Shown here piece after piece: positions 11,901-23,539 of a DNA stretch of 45,517 bases. The notes under the pieces were generated by a model. It made no database searches, had not been told where the DNA came from, and was given only the letters and a program-made list of their open reading frames with translations. The translations under genes and the position numbers were made by a program. The DNA is taken from assembly GCF_001039355.2 (NCBI RefSeq), contig NW_019775892.1:38931-84447 (forward strand). The letters are read 5' to 3'. Each line of letters begins with the position of its first letter. Within the stretch, counting starts at the first letter, position 1. This DNA comes from Lingula anatina. Taxonomy: Eukaryota; Brachiopoda; Lingulata; Lingulida; Lingulidae.

Positions 11901-14900
11901 CAACGTCAAACTGGCGGCCATAGATGCCTTGTGTTGTTGTAACACGTTGTTAATACCGCACTTTTCCTAGTGTCTACCTCATAAGTCTACATTATTGAAA
12001 TTGGGCAGTGCCAATCAGTGCTTACATAATTTTTCATCGAAATGTTAAAATTGAATTGGAAAAATCGGTGTGATTTATATTGCCAGTAAGTTTTAAAATA
12101 TTTATATATACTAACACAGGAAACTAATAGCAGTATAAATCCTTTTATGAGCACAACTGACTATTCCGCAGTTAAACTGACAATCGGCACTGAACGAAAA
12201 GTTATTAACATCGAGTTTGTTCAGTTGGATGTTACTTTATAATGTTTAACTTCCCAATGACTTTAAAAAAACTGATATCTGGGAATGATATCAAACTTGT
12301 CATAGGTGGTAAGAGAATACATGTATGATACGTTACTGCCAAATAACGTATATCAAAACCGTTTTTCAAAATGGCCGAACAACAATTTATAATGTAACAA
12401 ATGGGGCATACTGAGACGACAGAAATAGGCGGTTTTCCATCTACTAAAACTAAAAAAGCTACTCGAATATATATTGAACACAATGCAATATACATCGTCA
12501 CCATGCCGTGTGCTTCCGGCTGGATTCTGCCGGTGGCAAGGCGCAGTAAAATGGAATAGATAAAAGGCATTTATTTCACACCAGGCGTGCGTTTGGGCGT
12601 CACGGCTTATCAGTAAATAAGTTTCCACAAATAAATAAATAAATAAAAGTGAACTTGGATGCTATACTTTAATAGCAACGTTTTAAACATGCTCTCCCTA
12701 TTTTATATTACTGGGCTGATGAATCAAGGCAAAGACAAAATTCATATAAAATAAAGCATGAATAAACGGCCATATTGCTGCTTTCACAGTATTATCTGTC
12801 ATAGCCATAAGACTACAACAGCTATTGGTCTTGCAGAAATTATTCAGACTAGAGTACAAATGTTATCTACTTTGTACACTGAAGTAGGTGTGAGTAAAAC
12901 AAAACAACGTATTATCACCGTCCAGAAAAAAACGAGTAAATGTTCAAACGATTGGCACTACGGCCATTACTTACTAGTTTGTCCAAAGGATGGAGCAGTG
13001 AAGATAAAGATGAAGACAAGGACGCAGGCCGGCGCCGTTAACCCTGGCATGGTGAAGAAGTGCTCTCTTTTCGATATGTCTACTTTCTCTCTGGTCTCTG
13101 GTGATTTTAGTCCTCCCAATAAACAGTATTATCTGATTCCTAACTTTAAGAAGACGGTGCCAACTAAGCGCTGACTCAGATTGAAATGCTCCCTCCGCCT
13201 AGATCTGGGAGCGTGCCACTGGTTCCGCACCGTTCCTCACACCACCTAGAACTGAAGTGAACGGCTGATATCTGAGTCCACCCGATTTTCTCTTTTGATT
13301 GTCGCAAACTTGACTGATGTTAAAAGGGTAAAGTTGGTTACTGCCTTTACATCACCAATGCAAACACAAAATGGACCTTTTTAGGTGCTATCTAGTCTAC
13401 TTAGTTGAGCCTAACTGGAGAGGCTTCAAACCACGAACAAGGAAAGCTGTCTAAATATTCGCCTAGCCGACTTTCCGCTATTTCAGGCTACGTGTAGAAC
13501 GTCTCCAGCTCAAGTGCGGAAGAGGCTGTCTGGGGTCGGATTCCTGCTCTTTATCGCCGAGGTAGGGCGAGTCGGGCCACGCATAACTGTAAAATTGATC
13601 TCATTTCGATGAGACACGTAGGCCTGAGAGGGTGCGAGTGCGGTTGGTTAACGGTTTACGACCCGCTGCTGGTTGCATACGTGATGAGCTGCAGTACGCT
13701 CTACGTGAAGTTTGGTGTCGTTAAATTGTGGCGCCAGTTCACACAGTGCTTGATTCCCGACCGAAGAGTGGTCGTAAATTCTGTTGGCCGCACTCTTAGC
13801 ATCAGCTGCCAAACAATTGAAAGTATTAGAAAATGAGTGAGTTGATGAGAAAGTCGGTCTTTTTAAGTCTCATCAGGAAAAGCCGCCACGGACATACGAA
13901 TTATATGCTCCAAAGCTTTGGATTGCAATGAGGCAAAAGACGTAAAATATTTTAAACCGCGTTGAAAAGTCATACTTTTTTTGAAAAAGTCTGCAGTATT
14001 TTAGAATTATCTGTAGGATTTCACAAACATATTTTTTTTTAGAAATACTTGTTAAATACTTTAATCGTTTATTGTGTTCTGTTTTAACAGAGCTGATATC
14101 ATTTTGCTTATAGCATAGGCTCAATTGGATTTTCATTGAATAAACTTATTATTATTATCATTATTATTATTATTATTATTATTATTTGAACCTCTCCAGC
14201 TCTTAGATGTTCTTCTGGGTCTTTTTTCTATGTGTCAGCTGCCTCCTGTAGCTTAGACACACAACACTTTTCGCAATATGTGAGCAGTTTCAAGTATGAC
14301 CGAAAATATCATTATTATTATTATTTACATTATTATTATTATTATTATAATTATTATTTATGGAAAATGAACTGGCTTTTAGACTTGCACCTGAAGGCGA
14401 TGAGATAAGGGAGGAAGCAGCGCTACAGAATGAGTCAGTTACCGTTGGAGGCAAAACCTTTCCCTTGGCCCTGTTACCTTGGGAAGGTTTATTGTCATAT
14501 ACACGTACAATCCAACTGTTTTCATTGAAATTCATACGATTGTTATGGTAATATTGATAGTTTTCTGTGTAGTGGTATTACTGCTGCCTCGGTATGTAAA
14601 TTTGACATTAATAGTTATTGCAGGGAAACGTGGAGACGCATACTAGTCAAGAGAAGCGTAGTTTCGTTCTGAGCATGGTTTGTTAAAATCATCCCAGTTG
14701 AATATGTATAGGATTATATAAATTGTCATAGAAAGAAAGAAACCAAATCGCCATTCTAGGACACGCTTTCGGGTGACTGTTGAAAACGCTGGGTACACAT
14801 ATTTGCTTTTGGTTAGAGGTACGCTTAGGTACTAGAATTAAGAGGTGAGGAGCACAGTAAATTGTTCAAATAAAAGGCTTTCTAGTCAGGTTTTTTTTTA

Positions 14901-17900
14901 AATATAGATGTCGACTCTCTTCTAAAGGGTGTAGAATAAAACGTTGACAATCGATATGCATGTAATTGTTGTCTATTATTATCATACCCGAGTCTACACG
15001 TAGTCTGTATGCGCCAAACACTCAGTGACATAGCTGCACATTTCTGGAAGAGGACATTATCATTCTCTGTGTATTTTCGCCGTGTGTAATCAGAGAAGAA
15101 TAGAACACATGACTTATCTTTAATTATTTAATCACATATTTGATCCCGTTGTTGATGCCCTCGGTAGATAATAAATAAATCAGGTGGTATATTCCTCTCA
15201 AGTACAATTCCCAACTGTACTTGTTTATTGCCAGATGATAGGCCGATCGGCTTTTATTTTATCGTATAGTGTTTCTATTGTAATTGAGTATGTGCTTACT
15301 TGTAGGTGGAGCCACTCGGTGGTCTGTACAGTGTATTGTCTCCTGAGGAATAGGACAGGCCAAAGGCAGTTGGTTCATGGATAGTAAAAAAAAAGGGAAA
15401 CCCGTATTTCTATGTGTCCCTTCCTGCCAATAATTGTAAAGGAAAGGATACAAACTGGGCAATGAGACAGTACTGTGCACAAGAAACATGCCACCGGAAG
15501 TTTTCTAGTTCCTTCTGGGCAGGCGGGCGGCTGAGGTCCATGGGCTCTCCTGCCTTTAATATGTCACTGATACAGGAATCTAAATAAAACGTTAACAAGA
15601 CTGAAGAGTTTTTAGGCGCACTGGTAAATGAAATGTAGTAGGATTAAAGGCTCCTTCATTACCTATATATGTTTACCTACGCCTCAGGTGGAAAGAATAG
15701 ACTTGGGAATGCCAAGTACATGTAGCAAGTCTGGCAGTCTGAACTGTTCTCTGAGTGTGTATTTTTTACCCAAACAAGATATAAAATATTTTAAAACCAT
15801 GAAATATTCCCACTTAGTATACTTTGAAATTCTGCCATGAACAGCAAAAACAGGGGGCCAAAGTTTATTTTATTACTCGACACGTTTCTCTTCGGCACCA
15901 ACAAAACCCAGTCCCGAAAGTAGACATGATATGAAAAATTCCCAAATTCACTGCCAAACTGAGCACACCTGCGACATATTGATCCACAGGAACGTGTAAT
16001 AAAAACAGGGCCAGTGCTGAGGTCAAAGACAACGGTGTGTATGAGTTCTTGCCGCGGGCAGGATAACGGTTTTACTGTGTGTATATACACTCCATACATT
16101 GCATTCCGATACAGATGCACATAAAAATGGCCTGAAAATGAGAGCTATGAATGTTGCTAGCTACAAGGTGACATTCACACACAAGGTACTGTAGGTGGAG
16201 CTGTTATCTCAGCCGTACACCACGTGCAGGCCGAGCATCATGTCTGTTAGGGAAATGAAACACAAAAATTAAATTTAAAACAGAATTCAAATAAAAGATT
16301 TCCCTTGGGATAATTTACCCAGGTATTTTATTTTGTTTAATTAATATATTTTATTTTTTACTCTATTTTGATTTATTTAATTTAATTAAATTTAATTTTA
16401 TTTTATTGTACCATATATCCATGATAAAGTAAGAATACTCGTTTTCCAAAATAAGCAGATCACAAAATATTGGGTGGCCAAAATATGACAGATATTTGTT
16501 AACAGAAAACACAATATTTTTATTTATCGGCCAGCTATGTACTATTCGAAATTGTTTTTATTAACTATATTAGCAATTATAGATTTTGACTGATTACATG
16601 ATATACTCAAGAATCGGGGCGCGTCGCGAATTCTATGGAAAGGATTTAGATTTGGACTCCCACTACCATTGCGTCAAAATCTACTTCGTCGACGGCATAA
16701 GAACATTATCTTTGCTTATGTAAAATGTTATGAAAGGACTTGTACCTATTTATCATAGACGTCATAAATATAAATATACGGTAGTGTAATCTTTTTTCTG
16801 AATAGTTAATTGTCTGTTATGACAACCACATTGCTTGAAAATTGATGTAAAAGATGTCAGTTACTAACAGCAGAGTCATCACATTGCAAATGAGTTGACG
16901 ATTTCTATTGAATTTTACGACGTTCAACAAAGCATCGTAATATGTCGCCCTTTTCAGTATGCAGTAATACAGACTTAAGGGTTTGGTGGTCGTTAATGTT
17001 GGAACTTGTTTGGCAGGAATACAGCTATTAGAAGTGGGTCATGATCGTGTCCTGATGTTTAACTCACTTCAAAGTACAGCTGACCAGGGCCACAGGTTGA
17101 TTTTTTACAGATACTCACAGATATCTCTAGCAAAATAGTCATTTTGGTCTGGATTTTTCCGTTTTTCCCTATATAATCTGTCACCCTGGTGGAGGGTACA
17201 CCAACAGTGTCGCTGGTATTCTATAACTGCATTGCTGCTGAGACCACTGTAAATAAAATAAACAGTGCACTTCACCTACACGTACCTCCTCGTCTACTGG
17301 AGTGAAGGAATCAACGTGCAGTTTGAGGCCGGGAGGTGGGGGTGGGGGTGGGGTGGGGGTGGGGGGGGGGGGAAAGATCCAGTAATTAGCAAGGAGAAAT
17401 AACGGCAACTTTAGTTTACATGAAGTTGGATATCGGTTTGTGTATGTCTCAACTAAAACATTGGTCGATATAAGAACTATAGAAAACCTCATCTGGTCAA
17501 AGACATACGCTGTATTAGACATCCCGTATACGTGCTCATATCTATAAGATATTTGAGACAGCTTTTAAAAAAGTTAATTGTAATGAAATACGGATTTTCT
17601 ATTAAGAATTACATTTTGTGCATAAACGTGTTGTTAGGGACGTCAACACGCGAATCATGACCCAGGTTCGTAGCCGTGAACTTCCACAGACAGCGCGTGT
17701 CGACGCGGGTAATATTATGAATTTGCTTGGGGAGGATCTCTCCCGGAACGTAACACTGAGGGGGTGTAATGTTGTAAGGACGTTAAAAGATAGTGAATTG
17801 GACATAAGAATACTGTTGATATCTAGCGTCAAAAGGTCGAATGTGAAAACTGAGCGTCCGGAAAAGCAAGGAAGAAAAATTTTATTCTTCTAGTCACCCG

Positions 17901-18533
17901 TTTGTTTTGGTGAAAGTCAATATTTCTTACAGAACCGTAACACCCAATGCGCCCTTTTCTTTGCTCTGACATATGAGATCATTCGGAGTACCAGTCGCTG
18001 CATGCACACTAAATCCAGGGCATTCGATACTCAGCATCTGTGCCACATTCAATGGTCACATTTGGGACAAGCAAAGCCAAGATATATAGTTACTTCGTGT
18101 GTATATTATTTGGAGTGTATTTCAGTGTCTTTACACATAAAAAAGACAAAATGTAAAGACTCACTGAGAATACAGGTTATATAGGGCACTTACCTTCACC
18201 CTCTCTCCTGCTGTAGATTATTGAGTCTTTTGTCTTCTCTGGCTACATTAACTCAATTACTCGAACCTGACAATGTTAGCAATAAAGGACAAACAAAAAC
18301 AATGTACAATGTTCGAAATTTGGCCTGTGAAGGCCACATTTATAGTTTAAACTGCTAATTACCAGTATATAATCTACATTACTTTTGGGCAGAAGGGCAT
18401 TGTTAAAACAAGCTGTAAGCTCAAATTTTTGAAGGTTTTCGATTACTTTGGGTCAAGATTAGTATTTCGACGTAAAAGAAAAATATTGATATTTCAGGAT
18501 AAAGTCCATGTGTACGTGAAACAGTTCCGTGGA
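8335..18533. other. 10-kb interval without a supported gene
   Basis: It holds poly-A (8626-8652), ATT microsatellites (8932-8956, 14150-14187, 14312-14358), a G-rich run at 17335-17372 and AT-rich unique DNA. Frames such as 12758-13174 (plus, 138 codons) and 15791-16120 (minus) have no domain or composition I recognise. The missing first exon of the mosaic gene should lie here on the minus strand, but no convincing signal peptide with a phase-1 donor was found. Confidence 0.7.
17079..17198. mobile_element. Short relative of the 44.9-kb miniature element
   Basis: The left part CCAGGGCCACAGGTTGATTT matches the left interior of the 44.9-kb element, and the right end CACCCTGGTGGAGGG followed by TA matches its right end. 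It looks like a degenerate, internally deleted copy. Confidence 0.6.
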
Positions 18534-19114
18534 CTAACCACGACAGGGCACAGGGTTATCGCAAGCGTGCATGGTCTCCTGAATCTGCTCCGCGGTGAGC
18601 ACCTCACCAAACCACTGCACGCACTTCATGGCTCCCCTGAAGTAGCGGGTATCGCCAGACGACAGGTGGCGAGCGCCAATACGAACTGAACCGCTTGTAG
18701 AATGGATGTGTCGGCCCACATACGACTCCCCCAATTCAACGCCGTTCTTGTACATATGGTACAGCCCGGTGGTGTAGTCGTAGGAAACAGCAGCGTGAAC
18801 CCAGGAGGATGCCGAGAATGCCGGAAGTGAAAAGGGGTCGAGGAACTTATACGGCTGTGCGATCGTCAAACGGACAAACAGATTATTTGATTCCGAAAAC
18901 CATACATGGGTGCCGAACTTAGTGAAGACACCATTGTCGTCAATTTGAAAATTGAACAGTGGACCCTGGTACTCGGCATTTTCAGCGAAGATTCTCACAA
19001 AGGCGACGTACGTAAACGAGAGAGTCTCCAATTTGGCACCTTTATTCGGAATTGTAAGATAGGACGTGGCCGTTCCCGCAAATTTTGCAGAACTGTGGGC
19101 GTCATCGTAACTTT
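18534..19114 (-). CDS. Terminal exon: most of the LamG-like domain
   Basis: This 581-nt exon carries 193 codons including the TAG stop. It encodes the strands and the conserved hydrophobic positions of a concanavalin-A-like LamG fold. The last 20 residues around AEQIQETM form the usual C-terminal element that packs on the sandwich. Donor-side phase with exon 19770-19880 is exact (G plus AA gives Glu). A truncated relative of its last 31 codons lies at 22749-22852. Confidence 0.85.
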
Positions 19115-21561
19115 CTAGAAAATGAAACATATGCAAAACATGCTTAGTCGATTATTTCATACATTTGTCAATTAATCAGCTAGTTTATTTATCAAATATT
19201 CTAAGATTATATATCAACATGATGTTCATATGTGTTATCTGGCGTTACAAGAAGCGTAATTAAATTGCGGGATATAGTACATGTACGTAGCTTGAATATG
19301 TAAATAAACAGTAGCAGACAAAAATAAGCAGTGTGTTGAAATATAATATCAGCATATTAATTATCATTATATTGAAAAAAGTATTGTATAACTTAAATTA
19401 AAAGCGGTCTGCTTTAATTGCGGGCTTCCTACCAAAATTGGCTTAATTTCAAATGCATGGTACTGACAATTACAAGGATACAAGCACTTTTGTTTGAAAT
19501 GGACTTGTGCGCTATGGTAATGATTTGCTAGGTTAATATACGTGCATTATGAATACAGAATTTTGAATTAAGAAAACAATGATGTTAGCGCCTTGTCCAA
19601 CCGAGTGATTGACTGCATAATATGTAGTTCTCCATGCCAAATGTCAATCCGTTTAATGGAAACTATTTCACAACTTTTACTGGCTCTTACCTCGATAAAA
19701 TTATAGTTCTTCATGCCAAAAGTCAACCCGCTAAATGGAAACTTTCCCACAACTTTTATTGGTTCTTACCTCGATAAAACGATACACCGTGGACATCAGC
19801 GTTGTTGCCATGACGACTACAATCTCGTCCCTTAGTGGAGTTTTGCAACGGCCAGAATCCAAGAGGTTCCGGTGCTCTTGCTGGAAAATAGATGCACCAT
19901 TTCAGTGTAAAGAAATTATGATTATTTTTATAAAAAAATATTTGACAAAATTTGCTCCATAGGCCCCTGTAAAAGAGAACAAACAAAAGTCAGGCGCTGG
20001 GTGGGGTGGGGGTGTGCATCCCTGTGTTTTTTTTTTTTTTTGTGATAAAATATAATATAGAACTATTTACTCTGACTAAAGCATACTTGCTGTTTTGCAG
20101 ATCTCAGAAAGAGTACGATATCCATGCGAAAAATGGGCACAGTTGGCAGACTCGCTGGGTATCAGTTTTGGCTAGATTAAGATTAACTGCACACTATATC
20201 AATATACATGCATATACAGTGCTTCTAAATTTGTGTATCCAAATGTTCCGGCTGAATACATGTATCTGTCCCATTTGTGATCCTAGAAGATGGACTATAT
20301 TTCATTTGTCATTGTACAAAATGTCATTGGAACTGGCTTAAAACATTATTATTGAAAGCTGTACTGGTTAAACAAACTGAAAAAAGTAGGAATATGTATA
20401 TAGATTGAAATACATGAAAAACAGGATGTCATGTTTTTAAAAAGGATTCTTTTCTGTATTCTGTGGATAGTTAGAAGTGTGTGTTCGAAGATATGTTATC
20501 ACCCACTCGCAATTTAACTTTAAGTCACGAAATACTTCTCATGCTACATATATCTAACCATGCAGGATGTCCAGATTGTAGTGAGGAATTTTTATGCCCT
20601 AATTTCATGTTTACTTTTAGTTGTTTAGCAGTTAAACATATTATCAGAACATATTGTCAGAATCATTTACGTTAGATGAAAACCACAAATGCAATAAATC
20701 ACTGGGATGTGCCGGTATTTAAATCCACATTTTGCTCTATTTTAACTCATTTGTTTCAAGCACCCCCCCCTNNNNNNNNNNNNNNNNNNNNNNNCCCCCC
20801 GTCGCATCCACATACATCCACACAAATAAGAGTTTTAACCTAGCTTTTAGTTAGTCAAGAATAGCCTTGATTTTATTAGGGTTATTTATGTTTTGTCAAA
20901 GTTTTCCAACGATACTTCTTTTCATCCAGATATATACAATTTATTGAAGTTCGAAAAAGGAAGCATTATATACAACAATATTTTGGACCAGTCAATACAT
21001 AATTTCTAAATATTCTGGGAAATATTTATATCATTATGTTTTATATTTTGAATGCTGTGGCATCAGGAAAACAAGGCTTAAAAATCTCGCCTGACTTTTG
21101 TTTGGTCACCTTACAGGTATTACAATTGATACATAAAATGTTTAAGGTGACACCTCTTATTGAGTATTTAATTCAAAAAATAAAAAAGTCAGAATAGAAA
21201 CGGGCTGTTATGTCTCATTCCCGAAAAAAGGTTTCCTGAGCATGCTCTTCCAATGATCTTACCCCCCCCCCCACAAACAATAAATTAACGATCCCTGTAC
21301 TAAAGACTGGCGTGTCTGAAAAAAATGGGGTTAATATTAAGTCTGCGTTCACTCTCCCTCCTACCTCTTAGTAAACTTCAGTGCAAGCGCACTTTTACCT
21401 ATAAGATGAGACGAGAGTGAAAATCAAAACAGACAAGATTTTCAAAAACAAAGAAAAAATAAATAAGACTTTAAAAAGCATTCAAACAGACAGACAGGCA
21501 GACAGACAAACAGACAAACAAACAGATAGACAGACAAACAAACAAAGAGACAGATAGATAA

Positions 21562-21600
<39 letters not shown>

Positions 21601-21637
21601 AAGAGCCAGACAGACAGATAGACAAAGAGACAGACAA

Positions 21638-21672
<35 letters not shown>

Positions 21673-22373
21673 AACAAACAAACAATCCTCACACAATCCT
21701 CACGTAAAAAAGAACTCTGGCGTCCATTTCATACTACTCCTCTTATACCATGCTAATTCAAGAGTTTGAAGACGTTAACCTACCACAAGGTTGAGAATTA
21801 CACACCCGCGTGACGATGCTCGTGTCACTACATCTTCTCGTCTGCAGTCCACCACCACAAGAAGCGGTACAGGCGCTCCAGTCATATTCGCATTGACAGT
21901 CACACGACTACAAATAAAATATACTGGCTATTCGATGAAAATACTTTGTTGACGTACTTTTATTTACAAAACCATGTTTGTACACTCACACAAACACACA
22001 CACACACACCCACATACGCACAAACATACAAGTTACGTGTGCATACATATGCACAGACAGACATGCAGACAAACACACAAACGTACTAATTACATACAGA
22101 TGTACATACATGCACTGTGCGTACATACGTACGTAAATATATACATACGTACGTAAACACATACACACATACTGGTCTATTCATATATGCAAGTGTGTAA
22201 TGCGTACTGACTCACACCTTGAAAACGGGTAGTGTGGTCTGATCTACCGGTGAATTCAGGATCATTCGGTGCCGAGTCTGGTAGTTGGGTAGGCCTGTCC
22301 ATGGTAAAATTATTCACGGTATTCATCCTGTACTTATATGAAGAACCAACAGAAGGAGGGTTCCTTTCCGAAT
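18534..22373 (-). CDS. TSP1 and LamG-like (concanavalin-type) domain protein, 5'-partial
   Basis: Minus-strand exons are 22216-22373 (tentative), 21784-21907, 19770-19880 and 18534-19114. The last ends at a stop (18534-18536). All junctions keep phase and give 323 residues. Exon 21784-21907 is a thrombospondin type-1 repeat (DWSACTASCGGGLQTRRC, ending NSQPC). The last two exons make a LamG-like beta-sandwich of the Laminin_G_3/pentraxin-like class. It starts GFWPLQNSTKGRDCSRHG, has core segments SFTYVAFVRIF, SSWVHAAVSYDYTTGLYHMY and GSVRIGARHLSSGDTRYFRGAMKCVQWF, and ends LTAEQIQETMHACDNPVPCRG. This order is typical of secreted matrix or recognition proteins of marine invertebrates. The first listed exon overlaps a dispersed repeat and is the weakest part. 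The start codon and signal peptide are not identified; they must lie upstream. Confidence 0.75.
19625..19782 (-). repeat. 79-bp tandem duplication copying a splice donor in the LamG gene
   Basis: Two copies have a period of 79 bp (landmark TAGTTCT at 19625 and 19704; donor TCTTACCTCGATAAAA in plus orientation at 19685 and 19764). The upper copy holds the true donor of exon 19770-19880. The lower copy is an extra exon-end plus donor, 79 nt inside the intron. Confidence 0.9.
20772..20794. other. Assembly gap, 23 N inside a C homopolymer
   Basis: The N run is flanked on both sides by C runs, so it is probably an unresolved homopolymer. Confidence 0.98.
21485..21683. repeat. GACA / AACA tetranucleotide satellite
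   Basis: About 200 bp are built of CAGA and CAAA units. The minus strand is open in all three frames as Val-Cys-Leu-Ser-Phe repeats, which are not proteins. Confidence 0.95.
21784..21907 (-). CDS. Exon: thrombospondin type-1 repeat
   Basis: This 124-nt exon (phase 0 in, phase 1 out) encodes 41 residues. It holds the TSP1 core W-S-x-C-T-x-S-C-GGG-x-Q-x-R-x-C and closes with VCNSQPC. Only one Trp precedes the core Cys, so the usual WxxW mannosylation motif is not present. The O-fucosylation motif C-x-x-S/T-C-G is present as CTASCG. Acceptor ATTTGTAG and donor GTG|GTAGGT are good matches. It joins in phase to the LamG exon at 19770-19880. Confidence 0.85.
22199..22296. repeat. Dispersed repeat, copy A (overlaps a tentative LamG-gene exon)
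   Basis: The stretch around CACCTTGAAAACGGGTAGTG is found again at 26647-26728 in inverted orientation and at 26849-26918 in the same orientation, at roughly 90% identity by eye. It covers the 3' half and the donor of the tentative exon 22216-22373. Confidence 0.85.
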
Positions 22374-22748
22374 CTGGTTATGGAAGTTGAACAAAATTAG
22401 GAAAGAAATAAAATTAACATGTTCATACAAAATCCAACACAATGAATCATCTGCTTAGAATTTATTCAGTAAGTAAGATTTACAGATATTTCCAAAAGAG
22501 TGACATTAAACGATCAACAATGATTAAAAATTGTCATTTTAAATAAAATAACAATTTGTCTATGAAAAACAGCCTTTTGAATGTTTTTCACCACAATGCA
22601 ACTTTTCTGAAATAAATTGAAAGCCCCAAAGCAAAAAATATCCAATCAGATTCTTTATAGACTACCGCTCATTATCCTGGGGCAGTATTGAAAATTTGGC
22701 CCAAAGATAATTTAGGTAGTATTTCAGTCTAAAGTCCACTTTCGTGAA

Positions 22749-22852
22749 TTAATAGCTACAGGGCACTGGGTTATCGTAAGCGTGCATGGTCTCCTGAATC
22801 TGCTCTGCTGTGAGCACCTCACCAAACCACTGTACGCACTTCATGGATCCTA
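22749..22852 (-). pseudogene. Truncated copy of the LamG C-terminal coding end
   Basis: About 93 bp matches the 3' end of exon 18534-19114 at roughly 92% identity by eye. The frame is still open to its own stop at 22749-22751: it reads MKCVQWFGEVLTAEQIQETM, then differs slightly, ending NPVPCSY. Homology stops abruptly at about 22852, where the sequence turns into a dispersed repeat, so the rest of the domain is missing. It has the same orientation as the intact gene and lies just upstream of it. This fits a tandem paralogue broken by a repeat insertion, or a small segmental duplication. No expression is implied. Confidence 0.75.
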
Positions 22853-23121
22853 TAAGATCCTAAAGGACTTTTTTCGTTAGGGCACCACCAACACCGCAGT
22901 CCCTACACATTTGCAAGAGCAGAGGAAGACAAAAAAAGTAATGAGGGTCAACATTTAAGAACGCATTCAGAACAGCGAACTAACAGATTCGCGGATCAAA
23001 GATGGCCGACCCACTTGAATGCTTATTGCGTGATCCCCATGGGAATTTTACTGGGTCGCCATATTTGATAGACAAACAAACAAACAAACAGGGGTGAAAA
23101 CATAACCTCCTTGGCGGAGGT
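22853..23121. mobile_element. Second repeat tail ending in CCTCCTTGGCGGAGG
   Basis: An ACAA-rich stretch (ACAAACAAACAAACAAACAG) is followed by GGGGTGAAAACATAACCTCC and the CTTGGCGGAGG end. It abuts the broken LamG copy at 22852, so this repeat may have caused the break. Confidence 0.5.
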
Positions 23122-23411
23122 TAAAATACTGTAGGTTTGTCTTAAAGTTATATACATATAGTGTACTCCCGATAGCGGGGCTTGGAAGTTTCGGTGCAGT
23201 GCACAGGGTACATGTATAGCATGATGTCCGCTGATGAAGAGTGATATACTGGGAGTCGATGTAGTGGTACACGTATGATGTAGTAATGATACAGTGTTGT
23301 GTAAGCAGTACCCCGGTATATGTGGCTAAAGTGACAGACCTAATCAGGGCAATAGATGTTCTAATATACCGGTATACAGTAGCCATTGATTGGAAGCCAT
23401 TTACTGTGTGA

Positions 23412-23539
23412 CAGAAAGTCCGCCCTCCATATAGAAATAATGGTTAGGGTTAGTTTGACCTTAGTGGGTCAAAATCTAGGGGGAGGCTCATCTGTAAAAA
23501 TGAATGGGAAGCGGACTCTCTGTTATGGGGGACTTTCTG
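23412..23539. mobile_element. 128-bp inverted-repeat element with CAGAAAGTCC ends
   Basis: CAGAAAGTCC at 23412-23421 and GGACTTTCTG at 23530-23539 are exact inverted ends. The interior has AATGGTTAGGGTTAG, TGGGTCAAAATCT and AATGAATGGGAAGCGGACT. A diverged inverted copy lies at about 8213-8334. No clear target duplication is seen. Confidence 0.65.

Noticed and set aside
12758-13174. 138-codon plus-strand frame
   Set aside because: No domain, signal peptide or splice context is recognised; the length is possible by chance in 45 kb.
15791-16120. 109-codon minus-strand frame with several Cys
   Set aside because: It follows a possible acceptor, but there is no recognisable domain and no phase-compatible partner exon.
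21442-21696. Three overlapping minus frames of Val-Cys-Leu-Ser repeats
   Set aside because: The GACA/AACA satellite is open in all frames; this is not protein coding.
22216-22218. Donor one dinucleotide earlier (CAAG|GTGTGA) for the tentative exon
   Set aside because: It would end in phase 1 and not fit the phase-0 TSP1 exon; GGT|GTGAGT is stronger and fits.
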